Shown here: in pieces, positions 49,320-57,856 of the stretch | Layout: every line of letters starts with the position of its first letter | Numbering within the stretch: position 1 is the stretch's first letter | Assembly (NCBI RefSeq): GCF_035552695.1 | Contig: NZ_DASZKT010000113.1 | Span: forward strand, 4,522-68,521 | Reading direction: 5' to 3' | Source: Actinospica sp035552695 | GTDB taxonomy: Bacteria > Actinomycetota > Actinomycetes > Streptomycetales > Catenulisporaceae | Length of the DNA stretch: 64,000 nt | The notes under the pieces: generated by a model | The model's database searches: none | Told to the model about the DNA's origin: nothing | The model's input: the letters and a program-made list of their open reading frames with translations, nothing else | Made by a program: the position numbers and the translations under genes

Positions 49320-50095
49320 GCGAGCTTGCGAGCGAATCATCAAGCTCAGCGCACGTGCGAACGCACACCGAGCGCCAGCGAGGTGGCGAGAGCACTACGC
49401 CGATCCGGCTGGCCTGCCTGGACATGGCGGGCACCACGGTCGCCGACGACGGTCTGGTCCTGGCCGCGTTCGCCGCCGCCCTGGACGCCCTCGAGGTCGA
49501 GTCCGCGGCCGACCGCGAGCGGATGACGCGGTACGTCGTGGACACCATGGGCGAGTCGAAGATCACCGTCTTCCGCGCGCTGTTCGGCGACGAGGCGGCC
49601 GCACAGGAGGGGAACGCGGCCTTCGAATCCGCCTACAGCGGGCGGATCTCGCTCACCCGCGCGCTGCCCGGCGCGGTCGAGACCTTCGAACAGCTGCGCG
49701 CCGCGGGCCTGAAGATCGCGCTGACCACCGGTTTCTCCCGGGCCACCGCCGACGCGCTGCTCGGGCACCTCGGCTGGCACGGACTGATCGACCTCTCCCT
49801 GAGCCCGGGAGAAGTCGGCGGCCGGGGCCGGCCGCACCCGGACATGATCCTGGCCGCGGCCGCCCGGCTCGCCGGCGACGACCCCCGGGCCGTCGCGGTG
49901 GTCGGGGACACGGTCTCCGACATCCGCTCCGGGACCGCATCCGGGGCGACCATCGTCGCGGGCGTGCTCACCGGAGCGCACGACCGCCCCGCACTCCTCG
50001 AGGCCGGCGCCACCCAGGTGCTCGACCAGGTGGCCGAACTCCCGGCCCTGATCGAGGAGTACCGAAGTCCCCCTCTCAACCTCACAGAAGGCTGA
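49316..50095 (+). CDS. phosphonatase-like HAD hydrolase
   Basis: 259-residue HAD-superfamily protein close to phosphonoacetaldehyde hydrolase (TIGR03351-like). Motif I is CLDMAGTTV with nucleophile Asp36; motif II is TTGFSR; the later motifs are RPHPDMI and VVGDTVSDIRSG. A C1 cap domain lies between. Unlike true phosphonatase I do not find the Schiff-base Lys context, so the substrate may differ. Residues 1-28 are a Ser/Glu-rich, probably disordered start. Translationally coupled to the oxidoreductase gene. Confidence 0.85.
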   Translation: MSELASESSSSAHVRTHTERQRGGESTTPIRLACLDMAGTTVADDGLVLAAFAAALDALEVESAADRERMTRYVVDTMGESKITVFRALFGDEAAAQEGNAAFESAYSGRISLTRALPGAVETFEQLRAAGLKIALTTGFSRATADALLGHLGWHGLIDLSLSPGEVGGRGRPHPDMILAAAARLAGDDPRAVAVVGDTVSDIRSGTASGATIVAGVLTGAHDRPALLEAGATQVLDQVAELPALIEEYRSPPLNLTEG

Positions 50096-50102
50096 TACTC
50101 CG

Positions 50103-51254
50103 ATGCACCGGATAGCCAAGCTCGCCTGCGCGGCCGCCGCCGTTTCGCTGGCCGCCACCGCTTGCAGCAGTAACTCATCCACCACCTCGGGCTCCGGCTC
50201 GTCGGCCAACTGGGCCACTGTCACCTCGGCCTCGGCCGGCGGAGGCATGGACGCGCTGGTCGCGGCCGCGAAGAAGGAGGGTTCGCTCAACGTCATCGCC
50301 CTCCCGCGCACCTGGGCCAACTACGGCAAGATCATGGACGACTTCACCGCGAAGTACGGCATCAAGATCACCGACACCAACCCGAACGGCTCCTCCGGCG
50401 ACGAGATCAACGCCATCGAGAAGGAGAAGAGCCTGTCCTCGGCCCCGGACGTGGTGGACGTCGGCAACTCGCACGCGCTGCCGAACACCAAGCTGTTCTC
50501 CAGCTACGAGGTCGCGACCTGGGCGGACATCCCGACCGCGCTCAAGGACGCGAACGGCAAGTGGTTCGGCGACTACGGCGGCTACATCTCCATCGGCTGC
50601 GTCGCGGCCAAGGTGGCCCCGGCCCCGTGCCCGAAGACCTTCGCCGACCTGCTCAACTCCTCCTACGCGGCGGACTACAAGGGCAAGGTCGCGATGAGCG
50701 GCGACCCGACGAGCGCCAACGCCGCGTTCTCCGCGGTCTGGGCGGCCTCGCTGGCCAGCGGCGGCTCGCTGGACGACATCAAGCCGGGCATCACCTTCTT
50801 CTCGAAGCTGAAGTCGAACGGCGAGTACAACGCCGTGGTCGACACCGAGTCCACCATCGAGGCCGGCTCGACCCCGGTCACCGTCGACTGGGAGTTCAAC
50901 AACTCGCAGTTCGCCTCCGACCTCAAGGCCAAGGGCATCGACATGACCGTCGCGATCCCGACCGACGGCCTGTACTCCGCGTACTACGACCAGGCCGTCA
51001 ACAAGTACGCGCCGCACCCGGCCGCCGCCCGGCTGTGGGAGGAGTACCTGTACTCCACCGTCGGCCAGAACGACTTCATGGGCGGCTACGCCCGTCCGGC
51101 CGAGTTCGCCGCGATGCAGTCGGCCAACACCCTCGACGCCACCGATGAGAAGAACCTGCCGACGGTCTCCGGAACGGTCAACTACCCGACCGCGTCGCAG
51201 CTGACCGCCGCTCAGAACACGATCACCGGCTCGTGGGCCTCGGCGCTCGGATAA
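50103..51254 (+). CDS. ABC importer substrate-binding lipoprotein (2-aminoethylphosphonate type)
   Basis: 383-residue binding protein with a lipoprotein signal peptide (lipobox LAATAC, lipidated Cys at residue 21), a Ser/Thr linker and a type 2 periplasmic-binding fold related to iron/2-AEP/putrescine-binding proteins. Conserved GSLNVIALPRTWANYG opens the domain and EPD-like SAPDVVDVGNSHA follows. Ligand inferred as 2-aminoethylphosphonate or related compound from the operon. Seven bases after the hydrolase gene. Confidence 0.87.
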   Translation: MHRIAKLACAAAAVSLAATACSSNSSTTSGSGSSANWATVTSASAGGGMDALVAAAKKEGSLNVIALPRTWANYGKIMDDFTAKYGIKITDTNPNGSSGDEINAIEKEKSLSSAPDVVDVGNSHALPNTKLFSSYEVATWADIPTALKDANGKWFGDYGGYISIGCVAAKVAPAPCPKTFADLLNSSYAADYKGKVAMSGDPTSANAAFSAVWAASLASGGSLDDIKPGITFFSKLKSNGEYNAVVDTESTIEAGSTPVTVDWEFNNSQFASDLKAKGIDMTVAIPTDGLYSAYYDQAVNKYAPHPAAARLWEEYLYSTVGQNDFMGGYARPAEFAAMQSANTLDATDEKNLPTVSGTVNYPTASQLTAAQNTITGSWASALG

Positions 51255-52111
51255 TGATCCGCATCGTCAAGAAGCTCGGTGCCTGGGGAGCGGTCCTGCC
51301 GCTCCTCGGGTACTGCGCCATTGCGCTGGGTCTTCCGGTGTGGGCCATCCTCTGGGAGGGCGTGCACCAGACGAACCCGAACACGCAGCAGACCGCGACG
51401 ACGCTGTCGAACCTGACGGCGTCCTGGCACGGTATCTACCTGACCGGCCTGCTGACCTCGCTTCGGCTCTCCCTGCTCTCCTCGGTCATCTCGGCGATCG
51501 TCGGCCTGCTCGCGGCATACGCGATCGCGCAGTCGAAGGGCCGCTACTTCAAGCAGGCGGTGCTCACGGCCTCGGGCGTGCTGGCCAACTTCGGCGGCAT
51601 CCCGCTGGCCTTCTGCTTCATCGCGACCATCGGCACCGGCGGGGTGTTCCTGTCCTGGATCGAGAGCGTGTGGCCGAGCTTCTCGCTGGAGACCTTCGCC
51701 GGCGTGGCCCTGGTCTACCCGTACTTCCTGATCCCGCTGATGGTCCTCACCACGCTGCCGGCGCTGGACGGCCTGCGCGAGCAGTGGAAGGAGGCCTCGG
51801 CGAACCTGGGCGGGACCTCCTGGCAGTACTGGCGGCACGTCGGCGGCCCGCTGCTGCTGCCCGCCGCGCTCGGCGGATTCGTGCTCTGCTTCGGCAGCGG
51901 GTTCGCCGCGTACGCCACCGCCAAGGCGCTCACCAGCGGCACGGTTCCGCTGGTGACGACGCAGATCGCGAACATCCTGTCCGGCAACGTGATCGCCGGC
52001 GAGGACAACCTGGGCATGGCGCTGGCCTTCAACACGATCATCATCTGCGGCCTGATGATGGCCGTCTACCTGCCGCTGCGTAAGCGCAGCGCGAAGTGGT
52101 TGGAATCATGA
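51254..52111 (+). CDS. ABC importer permease 1 (2-aminoethylphosphonate type)
   Basis: 285-residue permease of the binding-protein-dependent transport family with six predicted helices. The EAA-type loop is EASANLGGTSWQYWRHVGGPLLLPA. Start ATG overlaps the last base of the binding-protein stop (TAATG). Forms a heterodimer with the following gene product. Confidence 0.88.
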   Translation: MIRIVKKLGAWGAVLPLLGYCAIALGLPVWAILWEGVHQTNPNTQQTATTLSNLTASWHGIYLTGLLTSLRLSLLSSVISAIVGLLAAYAIAQSKGRYFKQAVLTASGVLANFGGIPLAFCFIATIGTGGVFLSWIESVWPSFSLETFAGVALVYPYFLIPLMVLTTLPALDGLREQWKEASANLGGTSWQYWRHVGGPLLLPAALGGFVLCFGSGFAAYATAKALTSGTVPLVTTQIANILSGNVIAGEDNLGMALAFNTIIICGLMMAVYLPLRKRSAKWLES

Positions 52112-53001
52112 CGACGATCACCGAGCAGTCCCCGGCTGCGGTCGACGCGCCGCAGAAGCGCGGTCTCGACCTGCGCCGGGTCCGCTGGTGGCGGGTCGTC
52201 GTACTGGGCGTGCTGGCGGTCTACTTCCTGGTGCCGCTCGCGGCGACCTTCTGGTTCACCGTCTACACGCCGGGCACGCACAGGTTCAGCCTCGCCCCCT
52301 ACAGCCAGATGTTCAGCGCGCCGGGCTTCGGCACCAGCGTGCGGATGACGGTCGAGGTGGCGCTGCTGACGATCGTGATCCTCTACGTGCTGCTCGTCCC
52401 GGCGATGATCGCGGTGCAGCTGCGGCTGCCGAAGCTCAAGCCGATACTCGAGTCGCTGGCCATGGTGCCGCTGGTGCTCTCCCCGGTGGCGCTGGTCGTC
52501 GGCGTGCAGACGGTGCTCGGCTGGGGCCTGAACCAGGACCCAGGCACGCCGCTGTTCCAGCTCGCCGCGGACCTGCAGAACCAGACCTTCCCGCTGATCC
52601 TGCCGATCGTCTACGTGCTGATCGCGCTGCCCTTCGCGTACCGCTCGCTGGACGCGCAGCTGCGCACGGTTGACCTCAAGACCCTGGTCGAGGCCTCCCG
52701 CGGGCTCGGCGCCTCGTGGCCGGTGACGATCTGGCGGGCGGTTCTGCCGAACCTGCGCTCCGGCCTGCTCTCCGGCGCGATCCTGACCCTCGCGCTGGTG
52801 TTCGGCGAGTACACGATCTCCTCGATCCTGCAGTTCCTGCCGTTCTCGGTGTGGATCGTGCAGGACGGCCAGGGTGCCACCAGCGGCCAGCTGGCCCCGG
52901 CCGTCTCACTGCTCAGCCTGCTGCTGTCCTGGGCTGTGCTGTTCCTCGTGTCCTTCCTCGGCGGCCGCCGCGCCGTCGGCCGCACTGACCGGAGTTCGTA
53001 G
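52108..53001 (+). CDS. ABC importer permease 2 (2-aminoethylphosphonate type)
   Basis: 297-residue permease with a charged N-terminal leader, six helices and the EAA-type loop EASRGLGASWPVTIWRAVLPNL. ATG overlaps the previous stop (ATGA). A second open frame start four codons earlier lacks a ribosome binding site. Confidence 0.88.
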   Translation: MTTITEQSPAAVDAPQKRGLDLRRVRWWRVVVLGVLAVYFLVPLAATFWFTVYTPGTHRFSLAPYSQMFSAPGFGTSVRMTVEVALLTIVILYVLLVPAMIAVQLRLPKLKPILESLAMVPLVLSPVALVVGVQTVLGWGLNQDPGTPLFQLAADLQNQTFPLILPIVYVLIALPFAYRSLDAQLRTVDLKTLVEASRGLGASWPVTIWRAVLPNLRSGLLSGAILTLALVFGEYTISSILQFLPFSVWIVQDGQGATSGQLAPAVSLLSLLLSWAVLFLVSFLGGRRAVGRTDRSS

Positions 53002-54114
53002 ATGTCCGTGATCGCCTCCGCCCCCACCCAGGACGCCGCGAGCACCCGCGGCGTCAGTCTCGAGCTCTCCGGCCTGTACCGGTCCTTCGGCCCGACGCAC
53101 GCGCTGGCCGGCTTCGACCTCGCGCTCGCGCCCGGCGAGCTGGTCGCCATGCTCGGCCCGTCCGGCTGCGGCAAGACCACCGCGCTGCGCATCGTCGCCG
53201 GCTTCGACCGGCCGGACCGGGGCGGCGTCTCGCTGGACGGCGTGGACCTGACCCCGCTGCCCGCGAACAAGCGGGACATGGGAATGGTCTTCCAGTCCTA
53301 CAGCCTCTTCCCGCACCTGACGGCCGGCCAGAACGTCGGCTACGGCCCGCGGCTGCGCAAGGTCTCCGGCACCGAGCGGGACAAGCAGGCCGCGGAACTG
53401 CTCGAGCTGGTCGGCATGTCCGGGATGGCCGGACGCTACCCGCACCAGCTCTCCGGCGGCCAGCAGCAGCGCGTGGCCCTGGCCCGCGCGCTGGCCGTGC
53501 GGCCCAAGGTGCTGCTGCTCGACGAGCCGCTGTCCGCCCTGGACGCGAAGGTCCGGCTGCAGCTGCGCGACGAGATCCGCCGGATCCAGCAGGAGTTCGG
53601 CATCACCACGCTGTTCGTGACGCACGATCAGGAGGAGGCGCTGTCGATGGCCGACCGGGTCGCGGTGATGCGCGCCGGCCGGCTGGAGCAGTGCGCGGCG
53701 CCCGCGGAGCTCTACGACCGGCCGACGACGGCGTTCGTCGCCCAGTTCGTCGGCACCATGAACCACCTGCCCGGCCGGATCATCGACGCCGGCAAGGTCC
53801 GGGTGGCCGATCGCGAGCTGGCCGTGGACGGCGCCTGCCCCGCGGCCGGCACCGAGGTCAAGGTGCTGCTGCGTCCGGAGAACCTGGACCTGGAGGCGCT
53901 CGCCGAGGCCCCGGGCACCGCGGACCTGCCGGGCGAGGGCCAGGTGCTGCTGGCCACCTTCCTCGGCGCGACCACGCGGCTGACCGTGCGGCTCGGCGAG
54001 GGCCCCGAGGTGAAGGCCGACCTGCCCTCGCACCGGGGCGCCGAGTTCCCGGTCGGCTCGTTCGTGCGCGTCGTCCCGGCGCCGCGACCGGTGCTGGTCG
54101 TCGAGGAGGGCTGA
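53002..54114 (+). CDS. ABC importer ATPase (2-aminoethylphosphonate type)
   Basis: 370-residue ATPase of the PotA/FbpC class with Walker A GPSGCGKTT, LSGGQQQRVALARAL, Walker B VLLLDEPLSALD and H-loop VTHDQEEA. The C-terminal 120 residues form a TOBE-like regulatory domain (VKVLLRPENLDLE). Its ATG directly follows the stop of permease 2, and a terminator lies 28 bases downstream, closing the six-gene phosphonate operon. Confidence 0.92.
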   Translation: MSVIASAPTQDAASTRGVSLELSGLYRSFGPTHALAGFDLALAPGELVAMLGPSGCGKTTALRIVAGFDRPDRGGVSLDGVDLTPLPANKRDMGMVFQSYSLFPHLTAGQNVGYGPRLRKVSGTERDKQAAELLELVGMSGMAGRYPHQLSGGQQQRVALARALAVRPKVLLLDEPLSALDAKVRLQLRDEIRRIQQEFGITTLFVTHDQEEALSMADRVAVMRAGRLEQCAAPAELYDRPTTAFVAQFVGTMNHLPGRIIDAGKVRVADRELAVDGACPAAGTEVKVLLRPENLDLEALAEAPGTADLPGEGQVLLATFLGATTRLTVRLGEGPEVKADLPSHRGAEFPVGSFVRVVPAPRPVLVVEEG

Positions 54115-54142
54115 GCGCGACCCACGTCGCTCTACGCCACTG

Positions 54143-54179
54143 ACGTGTGCCGTCCATCCTCCGGGTGGACGGCACACGT
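54143..54179 (+). terminator. terminator of the phosphonate operon
   Basis: 17-base arms (54143-54159 and 54163-54179) with one G-T wobble and a three-base loop. No T tract follows. Confidence 0.82.
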
Positions 54180-54209
54180 TGCCAATTGGGCCACACGGGT
54201 GTTCTGCTA

Positions 54210-56561
54210 GTGACTGTGCCGGACGAGTCGCATTCAGAATCCGCGGTTCGCCCGCCGCAGCTGCTGAGGTATCTGACCCTCTGGTTCGCGGCAGCGATGG
54301 CGCTGGTCGTGGTGTTCTACTACGCCGTCCCCGACTGGAATCTCGGCCTGTGGCTCACGCTCGGGCTGTCCAGCTGCGTGGCCTCCTTCGTCGGCACCCG
54401 GCTGAACGCGCCGCCGCGCCGGCTGCCCTGGTACCTGCTGACCGCGGCCATATTCACGCTGATCAACGGCGACACGATCTACAACGTCCTCACCGACGTC
54501 TTCCACCAGAACCAGCCGTTCCCCTCGCTGGCCGACGCCTCGTACCTGTTCACGTACCCGCTGGCCGCCATCGGGCTCATCATGATGATCCGGATGCGCA
54601 CCCCGCACCGGGACAGCACGGCGCTGGTCGACGCGCTGCTGCTGGCCGGCGGTCTCGCGCTGCTGATCTGGGTGTTCACCATCACCCCGACGGTGACGCA
54701 GCCCGGGCGCTGGTTCGACAACGCGGTCTCGATCGCCTATCCGATCGGCGACGTGCTGCTGCTCGCGGTGATCATGCGGCTGCTGACCGGCGGCGGGGTG
54801 CGCAGCGCGGCCCCGATGCTGCTGGTGGCAGGCACGCTCGGGCTGATGGGCTCGGACATAGCGTACGCGCTGGTCAGGCTGTACGGGACGTGGCACGTCG
54901 GCTCCCCGGCCGACCTCGGCTGGGTGATCTTCTACATCTGCTGGGGCGCGGCGGCGCTGCACCCGTCGATGCGGCAGCTGACCGATCCGCACGAGCGCGT
55001 GGGCCGGCTCACCGCGGGCCGCGTCGTGCCGCTCGCGCTGGCCGCGATGGTCGCGCCGACCGTGCTGCTGGTCGAGGCGATCCAGCGCAACGTGAAGGAC
55101 GCGGCGGTCATCGCGGTCTTCTCGGCGCTGATGTTCGCGCTGGTCGTGGCGCGGTTGTCGCTGCAGGGCCGGCAGCAGCGCTACGAGGACAGCCAGGCCG
55201 CCTCGAAGGCGATGATGCTTGAGCTGCACGAGCGGGCGTACCACGACTCGCTGACCGGCCTGGGCAACCGGGCCATGTTCCAGGAGCGGTCAGAGCTGGC
55301 CTTCGAGCGGGCCCGCGAGTCCGGCGGCGTGGTCTGCATGCTGCTGATCGACCTGGACAACTTCAAGGAGGTCAACGACACCCTCGGCCACCGCGCGGGC
55401 GACGAACTGCTGATCACCGCGGCGCGGCGGCTGACCATGGCGGTGCGCCCGGGCGACCTGCCGGTGCGCTTCGGCGGCGACGAGTTCGCCGTGCTGCTCG
55501 CCGAGGGTTCGCCGGAGCAGGGCGCCGAGGCGCTGGCCGCGCGGCTGGTGCGGACCTTCGCCGAGCCCTTCCAGATCTGGGACACCCAGGCCGAGGTGCG
55601 CGGCAGCATCGGCGTGGCCAGCAGCTCGGACGCCCCGGGCACCCGGCGGGACGAGGCGGCCGACGTGCTGCTGCGCAACGCCGACCTGGCGCTTTACGCG
55701 GCGAAGGCGGACGGCAAGGGCGTCTGGACCCGCTACCGGCCGCAGCTGTACGAGGCCGCGATGGAGCGCGTGCGGCTGCGCACCCGGCTGGACACGGCGA
55801 TCGCGAAGGACGAGTTCTTCCTCTACTACCAGCCGATCGTGGACCTGCGCGGCGGCAAGGAGCGGGTGGCCGGGTTCGAGGCGCTGGTGCGCTGGCAGCA
55901 CCCCGAGTTCGGGCTGCTGGCGCCGGACCAGTTCATCCCGCTGGCCGAGGAGACCGGTCAGATCGTGCAGCTCGGCGAGTGGATCCTGGCCCGGGCGGTC
56001 GCGGACGCGGCCCGCTGGAACACCGGCCGGGTCGGCCCGGAGGCCCGCCGCGTCACCGTGAACGTCTCGGCGCACCAGTTCCTCGACGACGGCCTGGTGG
56101 ACTGGATCGACCGGCAGCTGACCGAGGCCGGGCTGCCCCCCGACCTGCTGATCCTGGAGATCACCGAGACCGCGTTCCTGCACCACCACGGCCCGGAGGT
56201 GCAGCAGAACCTCAACGCGCTCTCCCGGATCGGCGTGCGCGTCGCGGTGGACGACTTCGGCACCGGCTATTCCTCGATCGCGTACCTCCGCGACCTGCAC
56301 ATCGACATCCTCAAGGCGGACCGCTCCTTCGTGGAGCGGATCGCCGAGGACTCCTCGCACCTGCGGCTGCTCAAGGGCATCGTCACGGTGGCGTACGCGC
56401 TCGAGATCGACGTCGTCGCCGAGGGCGTGGAGACGGTGGCGCAGCGGGACCTGCTGCGCAAGATGGGCTGCCGGTACGCGCAGGGCTACTACTACTCCCC
56501 GGCCGTGCCCGTCGACCGGGTCGCCGCGCTCGCGGCGGAACTGGAAGGACGCAGCAGATGA
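54210..56561 (+). CDS. membrane-bound GGDEF-EAL cyclic-di-GMP protein
   Basis: 783-residue protein. Residues 10-330 hold about eight to ten transmembrane helices. After a short coiled linker comes a GGDEF domain (DSLTGLGNR, RFGGDEFAVLL near 420-430; catalytic GGDEF intact) and then an EAL domain (FEALVRW near 556, LEITETAF, VDDFGTGYSS, the Lys and Glu of DILKADRSFV and VVAEGVE). Both halves retain catalytic residues, so it could make and degrade c-di-GMP. This layout resembles Streptomyces membrane GGDEF-EAL proteins such as RmdA/RmdB that affect development. Start is uncertain: GTG 54210 or 54216, since upstream codons fall in the terminator hairpin. Confidence 0.9.
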   Translation: MTVPDESHSESAVRPPQLLRYLTLWFAAAMALVVVFYYAVPDWNLGLWLTLGLSSCVASFVGTRLNAPPRRLPWYLLTAAIFTLINGDTIYNVLTDVFHQNQPFPSLADASYLFTYPLAAIGLIMMIRMRTPHRDSTALVDALLLAGGLALLIWVFTITPTVTQPGRWFDNAVSIAYPIGDVLLLAVIMRLLTGGGVRSAAPMLLVAGTLGLMGSDIAYALVRLYGTWHVGSPADLGWVIFYICWGAAALHPSMRQLTDPHERVGRLTAGRVVPLALAAMVAPTVLLVEAIQRNVKDAAVIAVFSALMFALVVARLSLQGRQQRYEDSQAASKAMMLELHERAYHDSLTGLGNRAMFQERSELAFERARESGGVVCMLLIDLDNFKEVNDTLGHRAGDELLITAARRLTMAVRPGDLPVRFGGDEFAVLLAEGSPEQGAEALAARLVRTFAEPFQIWDTQAEVRGSIGVASSSDAPGTRRDEAADVLLRNADLALYAAKADGKGVWTRYRPQLYEAAMERVRLRTRLDTAIAKDEFFLYYQPIVDLRGGKERVAGFEALVRWQHPEFGLLAPDQFIPLAEETGQIVQLGEWILARAVADAARWNTGRVGPEARRVTVNVSAHQFLDDGLVDWIDRQLTEAGLPPDLLILEITETAFLHHHGPEVQQNLNALSRIGVRVAVDDFGTGYSSIAYLRDLHIDILKADRSFVERIAEDSSHLRLLKGIVTVAYALEIDVVAEGVETVAQRDLLRKMGCRYAQGYYYSPAVPVDRVAALAAELEGRSR

Positions 56562-57805
56562 CGCGCGATGTGGCGCAATACGCTTCCATACCAGGCCAAC
56601 CCGCCCCGCGATGGACGGAGCTCGCCCGGCTCAAGAACGTCACCCGGCTCTACGACGCGGTGATCGAGGAGATCGACGGCCGCCGGATCCGGATCGGCGA
56701 GCACTGGCTGGCGGATTTCGCCTCGTGCAACTACCTGGGCTTCGACCTCGATCCGGAGATCATGGCGGCGCCCGAGGAGCTGATCCGCCGCTGGGGCACG
56801 CATCCGAGCTGGTCCAGGCTGCTCGGCAATCCGCGGCTGTACCCGGATATCGAGGATCAGCTGACGTCGCTGCTGGGCGCGCCGGATACCCTCGTGCTGC
56901 CCACGATCACGCACATCCACCTCTCGGTGATCCCGGTCCTCGCCGACCACGGGACCGTGTTCTGCGAAGCCCAGGCGCATCGCACCATCTTCGACGGCTG
57001 CTCCGTCGCGAAGGGCCAGGGCGCGACGCTGCACCGCTGGCACATGAACGACCTCGACCACCTGCGGGAGATGCTGCGCGGCTGCCCCGCCGACCGGCCG
57101 CGACTGGTGTGCATGGACGGCATCAACAGCATGACCGGCAATCCGCCGCACCTGCGCGAGATCGCGGAGCTCTGCCGTGCGGAGGGCGCGCTGCTGTATG
57201 TGGACGACGCGCACGGCTTCGGCGTCATCGGCGAGCGGCGCCCGGACGAGACCTCGCTCTACGGAGCGCGCGGCAACAGCGTGGTCCGGTATCTGGGCGA
57301 GTCGTATGACGGCCTCATCCTCGTCGGCGGTTTCTCCAAGGCCTACTCGTCGCTCCTCGCCTTCATCGCACTCCCCACCGATCTCAAAGAGCTGCTGAAA
57401 TTCGCCGCGGCGCCGTACCTGTACTCGGGGCCTTCCCCCACCGCGTCACTCGCCACCGTGCTGGCCGGATTCGCGGTGAACGAGACGCGCGGCGACGCCA
57501 TCCGCGCCGATCTGCACCGGAAGACGATGCGCGTGCTCGACCAGGTGCGGGAGCTGAAGCTGGACTGCCCGAACACCAGCGACTTCCCGGTCATCGAGGT
57601 CCCGCTGAAGGACGCCTCAGACATCGATGACGTGGCGGCGCTGCTGTGGAAGCGCGGGATCTACGTGACCCTCGCCGCGTACCCGCTCGTCCCGCGCGAC
57701 CAGGCGGGATTCCGCGTCCAGGTCACGGCCGCGAACACGGATGCCGAGATCGACGAGCTCAACGCGCTGCTGGTCGAACTCGCGCCGCTGCTGCGCACGA
57801 CCTGA
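56558..57805 (+). CDS. alpha-oxoamine synthase family PLP enzyme
   Basis: 415-residue fold-type I PLP enzyme of the AONS/ALAS/serine palmitoyltransferase/CqsA family, which condense an amino acid with an acyl-CoA. Visible: DFASCNYLGFDLDPEI near 53-68, VDDAHGFGVIGE (PLP-contacting Asp216 and His219), and GGFSKAYSS with the Schiff-base Lys261. The product is unknown; there are no biotin or heme genes around, so a small signalling ketone or a lipid base is as likely as biotin synthesis. ATG overlaps the c-di-GMP gene stop by four bases (ATGA). Confidence 0.83.
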   Translation: MTRDVAQYASIPGQPAPRWTELARLKNVTRLYDAVIEEIDGRRIRIGEHWLADFASCNYLGFDLDPEIMAAPEELIRRWGTHPSWSRLLGNPRLYPDIEDQLTSLLGAPDTLVLPTITHIHLSVIPVLADHGTVFCEAQAHRTIFDGCSVAKGQGATLHRWHMNDLDHLREMLRGCPADRPRLVCMDGINSMTGNPPHLREIAELCRAEGALLYVDDAHGFGVIGERRPDETSLYGARGNSVVRYLGESYDGLILVGGFSKAYSSLLAFIALPTDLKELLKFAAAPYLYSGPSPTASLATVLAGFAVNETRGDAIRADLHRKTMRVLDQVRELKLDCPNTSDFPVIEVPLKDASDIDDVAALLWKRGIYVTLAAYPLVPRDQAGFRVQVTAANTDAEIDELNALLVELAPLLRTT

Positions 57806-57856
57806 CGCGCTCTCGTCGGCTCGGCCGGCTCAGCTCGCTCCGCTAGGTCAGCCGGC

